Positions 12,654 through 24,416 of a DNA stretch of 64,000 nucleotides are shown here, piece by piece. The notes under the pieces are model-generated. The model saw only the letters and a list, made by a program, of their open reading frames with translations. It was not told where the DNA came from and ran no database searches. Positions within the stretch are counted from its first letter, which is position 1; every line of letters begins with the position of its first letter. Both the position numbers and the translations under genes were made by a program. The DNA comes from Alisma plantago-aquatica (taxonomy: Eukaryota; Streptophyta; Magnoliopsida; Alismatales; Alismataceae), in the NCBI GenBank assembly GCA_963693085.1, contig OY856409.1:299874558-299938557 (forward strand), read 5' to 3'.

Positions 12654-14847
12654 TGTTGGGTTTTATGGGAGGCAGAGAAGGCAGCGGAAACAAAAAAAAT
12701 CCTCCCAAACCTAGAACAAAGGAACCACATCAACGTCTATACAATAGGAAGGATGGTTTGTAGAGGCATACCTTGTCCCGAGGCTTGCTCGGTGACTTTA
12801 CCTCGCGGCTTGCGCGGTCTTCACATATGGTCTTGGACGATGTCTGTGCAGCTCCTAGTAGCACTGGGATTGTCAAGATTGACAGTTGTCCTCCGAGCGG
12901 CGGAAGTCTCCCGCCTCTGAAGTAGTCCACACGGACCACCTGGAACTCCGATCTCCTTATCCCATAAGGAATTGGAAGGAGTCGCACCCTCCTATCGGGG
13001 TACTAGTCACCGACACACTCTCCTGCCACCAGTCGCTTTCTCTAGTTGTCTTTCCCTTATTGTGCCTCCCTTATCGGGTAGCACTTGCTCGGGCTCTCTC
13101 TCGGTTACCAAAACCAGAGAGAACGAAAACTTTGCAGGGCAACTGGTGCACTGAGTTGTTGTCTTGAGAAGCCCCCACTACCCATATATATATAGGAGGG
13201 TCATGAGATAGGGTTCTCTACCCGCGGCAATGCAGGATTAAACAGGAGTAGAAGGGTTCGAGATTTTCCACAAAACAAGCAACTTGCGCCAGCTGAACCG
13301 ATCGTTTCAACCCTAAAATGATCATTTGGTGACCTCAACTGATCGTTTCAAATGGAACTGGTCGTTTGGGACACCTGAGCCGATCGGTTCATTAATGAGC
13401 CGATTGGTTCATGGTCCTGGTCCAACTCAAATTGACTTTCAAATTTGTCTCTGATTAATCAAATATTAATCCTTATCCAAAACAAAATTGTACAAGTGAA
13501 ACAAATTGTATTTGCAAAATAGTCTTCTGATTTTCCAAACGATCTCAGTTGGACCAGTTGAGTCGATCAGTTCAACTCTTGAACCGGTCGGTTCAACCTA
13601 TCTTGAGCCGATCGGTTCATCCCATGAGCCGATCGGTTCATCACATGAGTCGATCGGCTAGGGCAGCAGACTTGTGCAAATCAGTCAATCGTAGTTTCAA
13701 TCAATCTGATACTCTAATCAATCGGTCCAACATCTTGAACACTATGATTTTTAGTTATCAATTAATTGAGTGTTTAATTGAACTACTAAACTCCTTTAGT
13801 AATCAATCTAAACATTGTTTGTGGATAAACTCCTCTTCCAGGTTAAATCCTATGTGTGTGACCCTGCAAGTCCATTTCACGTTGGCAGTAAAAGTCCATA
13901 ACACTTATGACTTCACAAGCAAAGAGCGGTGCCTAGTCGCACATCAGTGCTACCCAAGTGAAATAGAAAGTTGGAGAACAACTTTCAATCCTACAATCCG
14001 TGAATGGTGTTACAGTGAATGTATAATTCCTTTGTCACTCATATTCCGAATGAACTCAAGGCATGGAATAGTCATCCTGTCAACGTTCATTCACTTTCTT
14101 GATCTCAGAGTAGATTGGAGGAGATATGTATGACATAAATATCGCATATTGATTCACACATGCGTGCAGGCCTATCTCAATCCTACTCATCAAGTGGCCA
14201 TGGATATCAAACTCCCTCAGGAGGGACAAATCCCATATCTATCACTCACCCCTCGAAAGCCCCATGTGTCAAAGCCACCCAATCATCACCTTTATAACAA
14301 CTCATGTTTCAGGACTGCGTTTGATGACATCAAAGTGTACCCAATGACATGTGTTGAGTGTAGTGATTTCAGGTCAAAGAATCACACTCACCACCATCAC
14401 TGTGAGAACTGACTGTGACTACCATGTCATGGTTCCATGTGTCAAACTTACGGTGGGTCTGTCCAGTACACTTGTTCTCTAACAAGTACCTATGTGTTTG
14501 GTTTGATATCTCCATATCATGACTAATGAGATTCTGTCATCAACCAACACCATAATCTAGTCTTGTGTGTCATTGTTGTCTATCTACCTTCCACAATGAC
14601 ATCCGACTAGGGACATGATAAGAATGTACAAACTCTTAGCATCCATATGATCTCATCGTTCAGGTCCTGAACCTAAAGGCATACGTCATTGAGTACTGTC
14701 ATTCTCTAGACATTCAATATGTTCTATCATTATCTCATATGACTGAACCATAAAGAATTGGAAGCTTGCCTTTGATCTTTATCAAATCAATCTTAATGTA
14801 TCCCACCAATCATCCCATGATTGGCTCTCAGGGCATACATACCAACA
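12654..14847 (-). mobile_element. 3' LTR of nested Copia element
   Basis: A 2194-bp LTR nearly collinear with 19447-21666. It contains a CGATCG palindrome array (13294-13660). Plus-strand open frames here (for example 13549-14133) are antisense to the element and not supported as genes. Confidence 0.9.
13294..13660. repeat. CGATCG-centred palindrome array, left LTR
   Basis: Repeated variants of a motif close to GAACCGATCGGTTCA occur in two clusters (13294-13440 and 13548-13660), often introduced by TGAGCCGATCGGTTCA. The core CCGATCGG is a perfect palindrome. The spacing is roughly 20-30 bp and the copies are degenerate (GATCGTTTC, GGTCGGTTC). Confidence 0.75.
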
Positions 14848-17194
14848 GACTCCCACTTGCACTGTGAGCCAATCACCCTTGAATCATATTCTTAGTGATC
14901 TTCAAACATGTCCCACATGTTATTGTACTCAAGTGCTAACATAGTGAGTTATGGAAACACCTTGCCAAAGTCGGTATTAACTGCATGTCTCTCATCTCTT
15001 CATTGTACGTCACACGTATGAGATGGAGTTGCTGTAATATGCAATCTAGTATTCCTTTGCATGACCAAGTATTCATTACTTGTCATCAATGATCAGAATA
15101 TCTATAAGTTCATCTCATGAACTTCTAGATCCATATAGTATCCACTGTTGTTCTCTAACACATGGATACTCGACATTTCCTTTTAAACAACTTTATTGGA
15201 ACGTTTCCATTTATCAACAAACATTCACTTTTATATATCCCACATATTTATTGCGATTAATTTTCTGTCCTTTTCGGAAGTTTGCATCAATGTAACTCTT
15301 TACAGTGAACCCTTCCTTATTTCCATAGAACTAGTACTTCTCAAGTACTTATCAAGTTCTTATGGTATTCCAATAACCCTTACTAGAACTAGACAAACAT
15401 CCACTCGTCATGTCCCACATACGAGTTATCAGGATGAGCATATCATATTGTCATGTCCTACATATAAGATGATAAATGTGTTTTGTTCTTGCGATGTCCA
15501 TACATGCAAGATGATGGGATGTTTACATACATGATAGATCCTCATCTATTCTTAGTATTTCCATTCTTCATAAGAATTGGATACTTGGCTCTGGGATACT
15601 AACTCCATGTAACATGAATAAGTTTTTCTCCCACTTAATATGTGCATACTGAACCTTTTAGTATAGATTGCCAATGTATGCTCTCTCTTTTCAGGTCAAG
15701 AGGTTTTTCGAGAACTATCTCTATAGATCTCTATTCCTATCTCATAGGAAACGTCTCTATCTTCCTTAAAGATAATTTCCACTTTGGATTTCCATTCTAG
15801 AACATTTCCATTTCACATCAACATGTGGAATGTGAATACGCTCCCACTAAATCACAGATCTCTCTTTATCTTTGACATATCAGTCAAACCCTTTGAATAT
15901 ATCATCAAAGTAAAGATCACAGTTCTGAGTTACTTGTACTCAATCAATCACATTGATTAGTCCATTGTAACTTATAGACTTCATTTGCATTAATGGATTC
16001 ATAAACCTTATAGGTTGTGTCACGTACACATCCTTGTTTTATTCCTCATAGGAATGCAGTTTTAGTATCCATATGCCAAATCTCTTAGTCATTAAGTTGC
16101 AATTAACAAGCATCATCCTTTTCAAAATGTTATCCATGCGTCTTAACAATTTAGACTCATTCACACTTATGGATTTTATCCCAATGGGTGCTACCATCAA
16201 GGTCATACCTTATGATTTACATGGAAGTCATTTAGGATGTAATGGTCATAAACCATAACTCAAAGTTCGGTTCCTCATATTCATCTAGATAGTTGACTCA
16301 TCACATAGATAATTGAGGTGTATCTGTCAAGGATATAAGAACTCACAACTCTTTGTGATTCTTAATGTCCTTTATTAATGTGGGGTATTTTTTATTTAAG
16401 AAGAATTTAGTTATTTGAAAATCATCCTCTAACTCCTTAGAGTATGACTCCTTCTTGATTTAGACATCACCATGCCTTAATCACGAGCTTACTATGATAC
16501 ACTATCACAATCACTCATAAGGATCTCAAACATTTGGTTCAAGTATTTCATTCATTGATCTCATCAAGAATTAACACTTTACCAAATTCGTACTTCATGT
16601 ATGATATTCTTGAACACTTCAAGATATTCATATTGGTATTTCTCTAAACACTATTTGAAGTATTAACATTAACTCCAATAGGTATGTAAATACATCACAT
16701 GTATTATACCTAATAGGATAATCATTCTCCCACTACCACTAGTGAAGATTGATTAATCATGTCCAAGAGATTCATGTCTCTTACTGATCCTCTAACCAAA
16801 AGAGTATAGATTTATCCATCATATGGAAACTAGAAATGAATTTCTCATGATCTATGCTAATTTGATTGTTTGAGTTATCAATAACTTTTAGGTATCATTT
16901 TATCTTATGCATACCAAGTATCACAAGATAAGCAAGGCATTGCCACAATGATTGAAACATCAACTTTCTTAATTACCATCATTGTCATACAATATACAAA
17001 AATTAAAGTGTTTCTATTCATTAGCAAATATGAAATAGAGTTCATAACTCTATTACATGCCTTTAAGGCTGAAATTAAACTAAAGTACTCCTAACTATGG
17101 CGAAAACATTTGCCCCATTTATTGAGTGCTTTACATTTTATATCTTGGTATCATATACCTCAAAAAAATGTTACAAGTTTATTTCATGACACCT
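14848..17194 (-). other. Non-coding interior between gag and 3' LTR
   Basis: About 2.3 kb on the element strand between the Gag stop and the polypurine tract. Pol should lie here in an autonomous Copia element, but no protease, integrase or reverse-transcriptase motif was found in the minus-strand frames and no long open frame exists. Either pol decayed beyond recognition or the family never had it. Confidence 0.55.
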
Positions 17195-18049
17195 TCAGGT
17201 GGCGACGTATGTCGCCTCCTCCTTCTTTAGTTCTTCCAGATAGAGTGGGCAATTCCTTTTCCAATGTCCTGGCTTTTGACAATGGTGGCAATTGCCTCTC
17301 TTAGTCACGCCTCCCTTGGCCTTGAGAGCTGAAGACGACTTGTGCTGCTAGCTAGCATCAGAACCTTTCTTAGCTTTGCCCTTGCCCTTGCGCTTGGACT
17401 TGCCTTTCTTGTTGCTGATTATTATCACAGACTTAGGCTTGTCCTTCTTCATATGTGTCTCGGCTGTCCTCAACATGCCCAAAAACTCTGTCAACGGCTT
17501 GTCAAAGTTGTTCATGTTGTAGTTCATCACAAACTGACTGTAGGATTCTGGCAACGATTGCAGTATCATGTCAGTAGCCAACTCTTGGCTCAGGGGAAAT
17601 CCCAGTCTCGTCAGGTTCTATACATACCCAATCATCTTGAGCGTGTGAGGACCAACTGGATCTCCTTCTGTCATGACACACTTGAACAACACCCTGGAGA
17701 CATCATATCTCTCTTATCGTGCTTGATCTTCATACAGGTTCTTGAGATGCTGAACCATCTCAATGACACCCATGTTCTCATGTTGTCTCTGCAACTCGTG
17801 GTTCATGGAGCATAACATCAAGAACTTTGCATCAATGGCATCATCAGAATGCTTCTTATAAGCATCCCTTTCTTCCTTTGGTGTGGTAGGAGCAGGTTCC
17901 TCTAGAACTGGAGTATCCAGGACATAGAGCTTTCGATCTTGAGTGAGAACAATTCTCAATGTCCTAAACCAGTCGTGGAAGTTAGTCCCATTCATCATGT
18001 CCTTCTCAAGGACCGATAGCAACGAAAAGTGATTGTTGTTTGTTGTCAT
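17195..18049 (-). pseudogene. Copia Gag with three in-frame stops
   Basis: The minus strand encodes a Copia Gag of about 285 codons in one frame. The N-terminus is MTTNNNHFSLLSVLEKDMMN with NFHDWFRTLRIVL, then LYEDQAR, LPESYSQFVMNYNMNN, a lysine/glycine-rich linker and a CCHC zinc knuckle CHHCQKPGHWKRNC (about 17250-17300), ending in TGA at 17195-17197. Gag would form the virus-like particle and bind RNA. Stops: TAA at 17714-17716, a TAG near 17618 and TAG at 17348-17350; no frameshift is needed. The start at 18047-18049 is chosen by alignment to the usual Copia Gag N-terminus rather than the upstream ATG at 18076. Confidence 0.85.
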
Positions 18050-19433
18050 TTGAACTACAAAAGGAAATATATACAATCTAGTCCAAAACTCAATTTTGAC
18101 TTATTTGATTGATTTGAAGGTTGATGGTATAATTAGGACTTTAATTAATTATCGTTCCCACTATTTTGTTCAAATTGATAGCCCTCACCATCAATTTGGA
18201 AGATTGCAACAAACAATCTTCTAGTGGGTCAAGATCCTAAAATCCTCTAAGTCATGGACCAGCTAGGGTTGTCACCCACAACTTAGATCTTCCAGGTAGG
18301 CAACTTTTACCAATTGCATCATATGCAACTCTTGAAAGATGTCATATGCAACTCCTTGCCATGATCACCTCCATGCCTCAAGATGCTAGATCCTATCTAG
18401 GTCACCTTGTTAAGTCTGACCCAAAGCCAACACGATGAATATGCACCCTACTAGGGCAGACCCACATATCCATCCTTCACGCTTCCACGAGATAGACGGT
18501 GCACCACGCTAGGGCATGCCCACACTTGGCTGATCAAGCTTTTCACGTGTGTCGCATTTGGAAGGCATCTAAAACTTTAATATTTAATGAGGGATTTGGT
18601 TTTTATAGGTACATATACATATCCAATCACCACAATATATAGTATGTGTCATATACATGCTATATCCCACATAAAACATGTGAAATGATAAAAGCGATGA
18701 TTATGGCCATCCTAATGTGATTCCTCGAGCCAAGAGGAATCATAGTCATCTAGGTCTACATCACATGCAACCTGTACAAGATGAAGTACTATAGCCGTCT
18801 GAGTTGATCAACACATCACATGAATGACCTGCTCACCTTGGCTGGTCGTCTGGGTGCCACCAGCCGATCGGTTGGCTCCTCCAACCGATAAGATTTCCTG
18901 GTCATTATGCATCTCCTCATGGCCGCCACCCGATCGTCTCGCTCCATGAGCCGGTCGTCTAGATCGCCAACCGATCGGTTCGAACTGATCGTATCAGTTG
19001 TCATCAGGTTGTCCGCCATTCTTTGACATAACAGGAAATAAAAATCTATCCTATTTTCATTTGAATTGGGAAACCCCGAGTTATATTTGGGGGGAGTATA
19101 GGTAGGAAAGAAATCTCGAGTTATCTCAAGTTATATCAGGAATAGGAGATAGGGAAATTCATGCACATACTGAGATGCAAGCAACCACATACAACCAAGC
19201 ACACATAGAGGGTTTATTGGCCATAACCACACTATACATCCACCACAAAACTCATTTAAGGGCGACGTGTATCGAGTGCATTCATATTATATGTCATATA
19301 TGTATATTGGGATTTGTGGATTTAGGATTGGACATGCATAAATCCAATATTATTCACATCGTATGCAATAAATAAAGGCAACAAACCAAAATTGATCATA
19401 TCAATAATCCTAAAGTATAGAGCAGTTGACGTG
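18050..19433 (-). other. 5' leader of nested Copia element
   Basis: Untranslated region between the PBS and gag. No coding similarity. It has a small cluster of CGATCG-type motifs at about 18840-19010, like those in the LTRs. Confidence 0.55.
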
Positions 19434-19445
19434 ACTCTGATACCA
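19434..19445 (-). promoter_or_regulatory. tRNA-iMet PBS of nested Copia element
   Basis: The plus strand ACTCTGATACCA gives TGGTATCAGAGT on the element strand, one mismatch from the iMet PBS, one base from the 5' LTR edge at 19447. Confidence 0.85.
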
Positions 19446-19446
19446 C

Positions 19447-21666
19447 TGTTGGGTTTTATGGGAGGTAGAGAAGGCAGCAGAAACAAAAAAAAAATCCTCC
19501 CAAACCCAGAACAAAGGAAACGTGTCAACGTCTATACAATAGGAAGGATGGTTTGTAGAGGCATACCTTGTACCGAGGCTTGGTCGACGACTTTACCTTG
19601 CGGCTTGCACGGTCTTCACCTCTGGTCTTGGACGGTGTCTGTGCAGCTCCTAGTCGCACCGGGACTATCAGGGTTGACAGTTGTCCTTCGAGCGGTAGAA
19701 GTCTCCCGCCTCTGACGTAGTCTACACGGACCACCTGAAACTTCGATCTCCTTGTCCCACAAGGAATCAGAAGGAGTCGCACCCTCCTGTCGGCGTACTA
19801 GTCACCAACACACTCTCCTGCCACCAGTCGCTTTCTCTGGTTGTCTTTCCCTTGTTGTGCCTCCCTTATCGGGTAGCACTTGCTCGGGATCTCTCTCGGT
19901 TACCAAAACCAGAGAGAACGACAACTTTGTAGAGCAACTGGTACACTGAGTTGTTGTCCTGAGAAGCCCCCACTACCCCTATATATATAGGAGGGTTATG
20001 GGACAGGGTTCTCTACCCCGGGCAATGTGGGATTAAATAGGAGTAGAAGGGTTCAAGATTTTCTACAAAACAAGCAACTTGCGCCAGCTAAACCGATCGT
20101 TTCAACCATGAAATGATCGTTTGGTGACCTCAACCGATCGTTTCAAGCTGAACCGATCGTTTAGGACACCTGAGCCGATTAGTTAATCACATGATCCGAT
20201 CGGTTCGTGGTCCTGGTCCAACTCAAATTGACTTTCAAATTTGTCTCCGATTAATCAAATATTAATCCTTGCCCAAATCAAATTTGTACAAGTGATACAA
20301 ATTGTATTTGCAAAATAGTCTTCTGATTTTCCAAACGATCTCAGTTGGACCAGTTGAGCCGATCGGTTCAACTCTTGAATCGGTCGGTTCAACCTATCTT
20401 GATCTGATCGGTTCATCCCATGAGCCGATCGGTTCAACAACATGAGCTGATCGGTTCATCACATGAGCCGATCGATTAGGGCAGCAGACTTGTGCAAATC
20501 AGTCAATCGCAGTTTCAATCAATCTGATACTCTAATCAATCAGTTCAACACCTTGAACACTATGATTTTAAGCTATCAATTAATTGAGTGTTTAATTGAA
20601 CTACTAAAATCCTTTAGTAATCAATCTAAACATTGTTTGTGGATAAACTCCTCTTCCAAGTTAAATCCTATGTGTGTGACCTTGTAGGTCCATTTCACGT
20701 TGGCAGTGAAAGTCCATAACATTTATGACTTCACAAGCAAAGAGCAGTGCCTAGTCGCACATCAGTGCTACCCAAGTGAAATAGAAAGTTGGAGAACAAC
20801 TTTCAATCCTACAATCCGTGAATGGTGTTATAGTGAATGTATAATTCCTTTATCACTGATATCCCAAATGAACTTAAGGCATGGAACAGTCATCCTGTCA
20901 ACGTTCATTCACTTTCTTAATCTCACAGTAGATTGGAGGAGATATGTATGACATCAATATCGCATACTGATTCACACATGCATGTGCACGCCTATCTCAA
21001 TCCTACTCATCAAGTGGCCATGGATATCAAACTCCCTTAGGAGGGACAAATCCCATATCTATCACTCACCCCTCAAAAGCCCCATGTATCAAAGCCACCA
21101 ATCATCACCTTTATAACAACCCATGTTTTAGGACTGAGTTTGATGATGTCAAAGTGTGCCCAACGACATGTGTTGAGTGTAGTGATTTCAGGTCAAAGAA
21201 TCACACTCACCACCATCACTGTGAGAACTGATTGTGACTACCATGTCATGGTTCTGTGTGTCAAACTCACGGTGGGTTTGTCCAGTACACTTGTTCTCTA
21301 ACAAGTACCTATGTGTTTGGTTTGATATCTCCATATCATGACTAATGAAATTCTGTCATCAACCAACACCACAATCTAGTCTTGTGTGTCATTGTTGTCT
21401 ATCTACCTTCCACAATGACATCCGACTAGGGACATGATAAGAATGTACAAACTCTTAGCATCTGTATGATCTCATCATTCAGGTCCTGATCCTGAAGGCA
21501 TATGTCATTGAGTACTGTCATTCTCTAGACATTCAATCTATTCTATCATTATCTCATATGACTGAACCAGAAAGAATTGGAAGCTTGCCTTTGATCTTTA
21601 TCAAATCAATCTTAATGTATCCCACCAATCATCCCATGATTGTCTCTCAGGGCATACATACCAACA
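19447..21666 (-). mobile_element. 5' LTR of nested Copia element
   Basis: A 2220-bp LTR, partner of 12654-14847, ending ATACCAACA followed by the TSD ATCAT. It has its own palindrome clusters at 20092-20215 and 20343-20475. Confidence 0.9.
20092..20475. repeat. CGATCG-centred palindrome array, right LTR
   Basis: Counterpart of the 13294-13660 array, with the extra unit CATGAGCTGATCGGTTCATC near 20445 that the left LTR lacks, so copy number varies between the two LTRs of one element. Confidence 0.75.
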
Positions 21667-21671
21667 ATCAT

Positions 21672-21816
21672 CACTTGATTGCTCCCATATAGCTTTGTAG
21701 GACTTCTTAACTTTCTTGATATTTAGGCATTCAAAAGTCAAGTGGCCTCTCGTTCCACATTCAAAAAACCATTTGCAATCATTGTTGGATCCATCAAGTG
21801 TTGCTGGCCTGCTCAC
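21672..21816 (-). pseudogene. Gag zinc-knuckle remnant of outer Copia element (part 1)
   Basis: The minus strand encodes a CCHC-like block ECGTRGHLTFEC followed by NIKKVKKSYKAIWEQSSDD, typical of Sirevirus Gag around the zinc knuckle. The first cysteine of the knuckle is phenylalanine (WFFECG). Only about 90 bp separate this from the PBS, so the Gag N-terminal domain is deleted. It joins across the nested element to the remnant at 11848-12653; the TSD ATCAT marks the break. Confidence 0.72.
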
Positions 21817-21909
21817 GTGTGAACCCTACAAATTGAGTTTGCAAAGCATGTTGTCCCTCATAATTCAAGACCTATTAGGGATTCCTTGAAGACCTGCTCT
21901 GACACTAAA

Positions 21910-23291
21910 TGAAAGATCTAGAGGGGCATGAATATAGATTTAGGATAATTTTAATCAAATTTAATAATTCAACTTAAAGTGCAATAGAAAAATAAGGCAA
22001 ATTAGTGGACTAAAGAAGCAATCATAGAGAACACACGATACAGAGTGGTTCCATCAAATGACATCAGTCCACTACCTAGTTGTTCTTGACCAAAATTTGC
22101 AAAATATGTATTTTATTCCTTTTATATATTACAATACACAATACACAATACACAAAATTTACCGATGTCTTTTGTGGCGTAAGAGTAACCCTCCTTTTCA
22201 GCTCAAGGAGAACTCTACCTTCATTAACGGGCCAAGAAAGGTAATAAACTTGGAGAGGATCACAATCCACCTCCACCACCTTGGTAGCTGCCTTCTACCG
22301 ACAAGTATCACCAAGTGAGCTTCACCACAACCTTCTACCTTGAAGTAGTGAGAAGCAACAACAAATTGGAGCACAACAACAAGAAAGGAAAAAGGAGACT
22401 ACAACGCTCTTTCACAAGCTATACAATCAAGCTCTTATGGACAAGTGGTGATGATCTTCTTCCACAATGTTTAGGAAAAGTTGGATTGGGTGGAGAGGAC
22501 ACTCAAGCTGATACTAGGGCTTAGTCTAGATTGATGGCAATGTGAAGTATTGGGATTAAGCACTTTGGGAAAGATGGATAGTATGCTCAAGTGTACGTCA
22601 ATGCATATGCAATTTTCTATTCAATGGATGTGTCTAAGTGTCCTAAGACCACTACTATTTATAGGAATGGTTTACAAGTGTCTAGGACATCTTAGGGAGT
22701 GTCTATAGTGTTTTAGATGGTCAACTAGCCGTTTGGATGAAGTTAATTAAGGTGCAACGACAATTTGCAGTCTAGAACGCTCCTCGGTTGAAATTTATTT
22801 TGATCGAGAATTATTTGAGTGCGAAAAAGCTCCAACGACTATATCTTGGTCAAAGATAAAAAATGTCCCAACGGATCTTTATGGTCGAGAAAAATTTTGA
22901 TCGAAGGTGTTTCGAGTCAATAATAAGTTTGACCGAGAAGGACTCTGTTCAAGAATATGCAAAGTATGTAAGGTCCTATAGAAGACTTGTTTGAAACCTA
23001 TCAACTCTAAGGTCTTTATGTGAGGTAGGAAAGGGTTTTGGGTAGGTTTTGAAGGATCATCACTTGTCCTTACATCATGTCGATCAAGTTGTACAAAAAG
23101 CACAAGAATACATAAATGCATGGTACAACTTGATTTGCAACTATCCAAATATATATATTTGCAAGGTATTTGTAGTTGGATCTTGACTTAGTTCCTTGAT
23201 CACCTGAAATACTCAATACACATGTTAGTAATATAATTTGGGAAATATTTGTATCATAAAATATGAGTGTGGCATATCCAGAAAGCCAACA
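21910..23291 (-). mobile_element. 5' LTR of outer Copia element
   Basis: A 1382-bp LTR matching 9292-10715 with many substitutions and small indels, so older than the Tekay array. A degraded PBS lies just left (21896-21907). Confidence 0.85.
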
Positions 23292-24416
23292 ATTTCTAGA
23301 TGAGGGAACATCACTCTCGCTTGACCTAGTTCCATCTTGAAGGCATGTTGATAAAATTCTTTTTCACCCAACTTACAAAGAGATTTATCTTTAATCTATA
23401 GTTTGTTATGTTGATTATCTCTTTCCATATACTATCATGGATCGATTGCTTCCCATGAAACCTTCTAATGTAATTTTTTTCCAAATGGACTAGCAGATAA
23501 AATTTTGGCTTGACCCTAAATAGCCAATCCAAGAAAACTAACACATCATCCTGATCCCACAAAAGTCTCATCCAGTATAAAACATAATAACCCTACCAAT
23601 TGAGTTGTATATCCAAAAAAAATCAAATATTCTCCACACCTCGATACCAACATCACTGGTCAACATAAGATATTGAATATTTTCCCTTTGTGAGTCCCTA
23701 CAACATTAACATTTTGAGACTATTGCAATATGATCATCAATGGGAATGACTTTGTTAAGAACTTTCCATGTCAATGAAGAGGCTCTAGGGATCCCATCTT
23801 CATGCCACACCAAGGGACCATCTATTGTTATCATTGAGGGTTCATGATGAATTTTCTGACTTCAGAGAGAGGGATCCATTAGTAGCCGCCGTCCAAATAG
23901 GATGATCCATCTATTCAGTAATGCACTGTGTTGAGTTAGCTATGAACAAGATTCCTTCCACCATGATTAGACGACCGATATCCTCCCATTTCCAACCCAT
24001 CTCGTCCTCCCAGACACCAATAATCGTCAACTGAGGTATGATGCAGGCAGGTCTTCTAGAAAAGTGCCAAAGCTCTACATCACACCAGTGTCCCATCAAA
24101 AGGATATTTTACCCAACTCGACACACCAACAGATATGGTGTATGATAAGACGGAAGCACTGTCACATTTTTATCCACTATGACGATGGTCTAGTTCTCAT
24201 ATGGAGATGGGGGTCAAAAGTTAGGTCTATAGTAGACCTTTTCTGTATCATATTTACTTCTATAGTAGCTCGCCTATCACAAATTTCTTGTTAAAACCTC
24301 CCAACCATATTTGAGTAAGAAAGCTTTCATCATTGTCTTCAAAGGAATGATTTGCATACCCCCTAGGATTTAGGCTTGGTTATCTTTGCCTAGGAAACCA
24401 AAGATCTTCATGTATC
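23292..24416 (-). pseudogene. LINE (L1-type) RT C-terminal part with zf-RVT remnant
   Basis: Minus-strand frames encode, in LINE ORF2 order, a GGMQIIPLKTMMKAFLLKYG block (about 24290-24370), a DHPIWTAATNGSLSLKS block (about 23855-23910), and a zf-RVT region with PRASSLTWKVLNK, PIDDHI and a CCRDS segment (about 23600-23800). Frames are broken by stops and shifts. In live plant L1 elements this is the region after the reverse transcriptase. It is cut at 24416 by the Tekay array; the upstream RT part lies at 47455-48239. The LINE 3' end is not resolved. Confidence 0.78.
24412..24416. repeat. Left TSD of Tekay array
   Basis: GTATC immediately left of the LTR start TGTGGGCTCC; the same five bases follow the third LTR at 47455-47459. 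Confidence 0.9.

Larger units (their letters stand above)
12654..21666 (-). mobile_element. Complete nested gag-only Copia element
   Basis: Direct LTRs 12654-14847 and 19447-21666 both begin TGTTGGGTTTTATGGGAGG and end ATACCAACA. The TSD ATCAT occurs at 12649-12653 and 21667-21671. The PBS (plus-strand ACTCTGATACCA, 19434-19445) is near the right LTR and the polypurine tract (plus-strand GACTCCCACTTGC) follows the left LTR, so the element runs on the minus strand. The 4.6-kb interior holds a Copia gag with three stops and no recognisable protease, integrase or reverse transcriptase. It is inserted in the gag of the outer element. Non-autonomous, 9.0 kb. Confidence 0.9.
9292..23291 (-). mobile_element. 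Sirevirus-like Copia deletion derivative with nested insert
   Basis: Direct LTRs at 9292-10715 and 21910-23291 start with TGAAAGATCTAG on the plus strand and end in CCAACA. A polypurine tract (plus-strand ATCTCCCCCTTTT) follows the left LTR, and a degraded iMet-type PBS (plus-strand GCTCTGACACTA) precedes the right LTR. The interior without the nested element is only about 2.2 kb: a non-coding 3' region and a Gag C-terminal remnant. Pol and the Gag N-terminus are missing. No 5-bp TSD is visible (ATAAT left, ATTTC right), so one end may have been reshaped. Lineage is inferred from the coiled-coil plus CCHC Gag pattern. Confidence 0.82.

Noticed and set aside
13549..14133. 194-aa plus-strand open frame
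   Set aside because: Lies in a non-coding LTR, antisense to the element, and the homologous right LTR has it broken into two frames.
17342..17815. 157-aa plus-strand open frame
   Set aside because: It is the antisense of the Copia Gag encoded on the minus strand at 17195-18049.
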